From the NCBI RefSeq assembly GCF_910589235.1, contig NC_060965.1:3870401-3934400 (forward strand): DNA of 64,000 nucleotides, written 5' to 3'. This DNA is from Vespa crabro (lineage: Eukaryota; Arthropoda; Insecta; Hymenoptera; Vespidae). Below the pieces are notes generated by a model that made no database searches, was not told where the DNA came from, and worked only from the letters and a program-made list of their open reading frames with translations. A program made the translations under genes and the position numbers. Below, in pieces: positions 63,323 to 64,000 of the stretch (positions are counted from its first letter, which is position 1; each line of letters begins with the position of its first letter).

Positions 63323-64000
63323 TCCGGCGTAACCGCGAGCGTTAATGGCGTTTCTTACGATCTCGCATAGAAAAGGAGGTAGTTTTAGGGGTGGGTAACA
63401 CGGTCGATATACTTGTCACGGCTGAGTCGTTAGGCGAAAAGTAGAGAAAGATCTGGGCAGCATCAGACTACGATAAAAAAGAAAATCTTCAGGGAAATAG
63501 ATATATAGAAAATATATGATAAAAGTTATAGACAATTTTTTTCGTATGCATATCATGTGAATATCACGAATTAGGCTATAATGTGAACATGATGAAATTG
63601 AAATATTTTTGTTTCATTATGCTAGAATTAATAATGTCTTCATTAACATTTTGAAAGGGTCTGAATATACCTGACCATCTGTTTCATGAATATAATTTAA
63701 ACATGAATTTTCATTGTTCCGTTGTCGAAGTTAATTAAATCGTAATAAATGATTTTCGAAATGAACGTTTATATTATGAGTACGACTTTGCAAGTACAAC
63801 GTTCAAGTTTGTAATATAAACGAGACAGTTTGCACGCTAAAGGACTTGCCAAGAAGAACCGACATGAGTATACGTATGAGCTATGTTGTAGAAACTTCAG
63901 ACTCGGTAGCGCATCTAATGTTCTTAGTCACGCCGCTTTTTCCATATCCTTACGTTTATGTATATTTTCGAATCTATGTACATATACGTACTTTTAACCC

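Larger units (their letters stand above)
38778..64000. other. 25 kb without a supported coding gene
   Basis: This is either upstream tutl introns and promoter or intergenic DNA. It is AT-rich with dense microsatellites: (CT)n 39057-39117, 43418-43480, 51448-51505 and 58617-58684; (GA)n 42906-42932, 51082-51144, 58951-59004 and 59850-59970; (TA)n 41276-41314, 42659-42687 and 47120-47148; poly(A) 48063-48093, 49231-49264, 55083-55110 and 55880-55934. GC-richer islands lie near 41.1-41.6, 47.2-47.8, 51.2-51.7, 58.25-58.4, 58.7-58.8, 59.1-59.7, 60.0-60.9, 61.1-61.4 and 63.2-63.4 kb. None gives a protein I recognise. Confidence 0.7.

Noticed and set aside
1..64000. CRISPR array, bacterial operon, tRNA or rRNA genes
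   Set aside because: The sequence is insect-like nuclear DNA with introns. I saw no spaced direct repeats of CRISPR type and no convincing tRNA arm set or rRNA signature by eye.

Overview
This window is animal nuclear DNA. It is AT-rich, intron-dominated and full of simple repeats. The best match I can make from memory is an insect, most likely a hymenopteran (bee, wasp or ant). The grounds are near-identity of the encoded immunoglobulin domains to Drosophila Turtle, long AT-rich introns that are still rich in CpG, and a very high density of (CT)n, (TA)n and poly(A) tracts. The order-level call is inference.

One gene can be supported. It lies on the minus strand, so its 5' end is at high coordinates. 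It is the orthologue of turtle (tutl; vertebrate IGSF9/Dasm1 family), a neuronal cell-surface protein with five Ig domains and two fibronectin type III (FN3) domains. I built it exon by exon from splice sites, reading phase and homology. From 5' to 3': 5'UTR exon 38647-38777; start-codon exon 37479-37649 (ATG at 37628-37630); signal-peptide exon 36458-36528; Ig1 split over 28730-28863 and 12086-12317; Ig2 9088-9363; Ig3 1787-2074; Ig4 and the first half of Ig5 1300-1709; the rest of Ig5 and the first half of FN3-1 931-1202; the rest of FN3-1 648-820; and a 54-nt linker exon 380-433. These join in one frame for 687 codons plus one base. FN3-2, the membrane segment and the cytoplasmic tail lie beyond position 1 and are not in the window. 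Several of these exons (380-433, 648-820, 28730-28863, 36458-36528) are too short or lack an ATG, so an ATG-to-stop scan would miss them.

Layout: 0.4-2.1 kb holds five tightly packed exons with introns of 77-214 bp. One of these is a GC-AG intron. From 2.1 to 37 kb come large introns (7.0, 2.7, 16.4 and 7.6 kb), and Ig1 alone is spread over 16.8 kb. These introns hold microsatellites, a 271-bp tandem repeat array with an inverted fragment (21.9-23.0 kb), and several repeat-free, GC-richer islands that look like conserved regulatory DNA. From 38.8 to 64 kb I find no coding gene I can support. This stretch is either the first tutl intron(s) plus promoter or intergenic DNA. It has GC-richer islands near 59.1-59.7, 60.0-60.9, 61.1-61.4 and 63.2-63.4 kb that carry unexplained open frames.

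The points most worth a second look are the GC-AG intron in FN3-1, an upstream ORF that overlaps the inferred Turtle start codon in another frame, an N-terminal extension before the signal sequence, the 271-bp tandem array, the recurrent pairs of (GA)n and (CT)n in opposite orientation that could fold into long RNA hairpins, and an unrecognised complex open frame at 63.15-63.42 kb.
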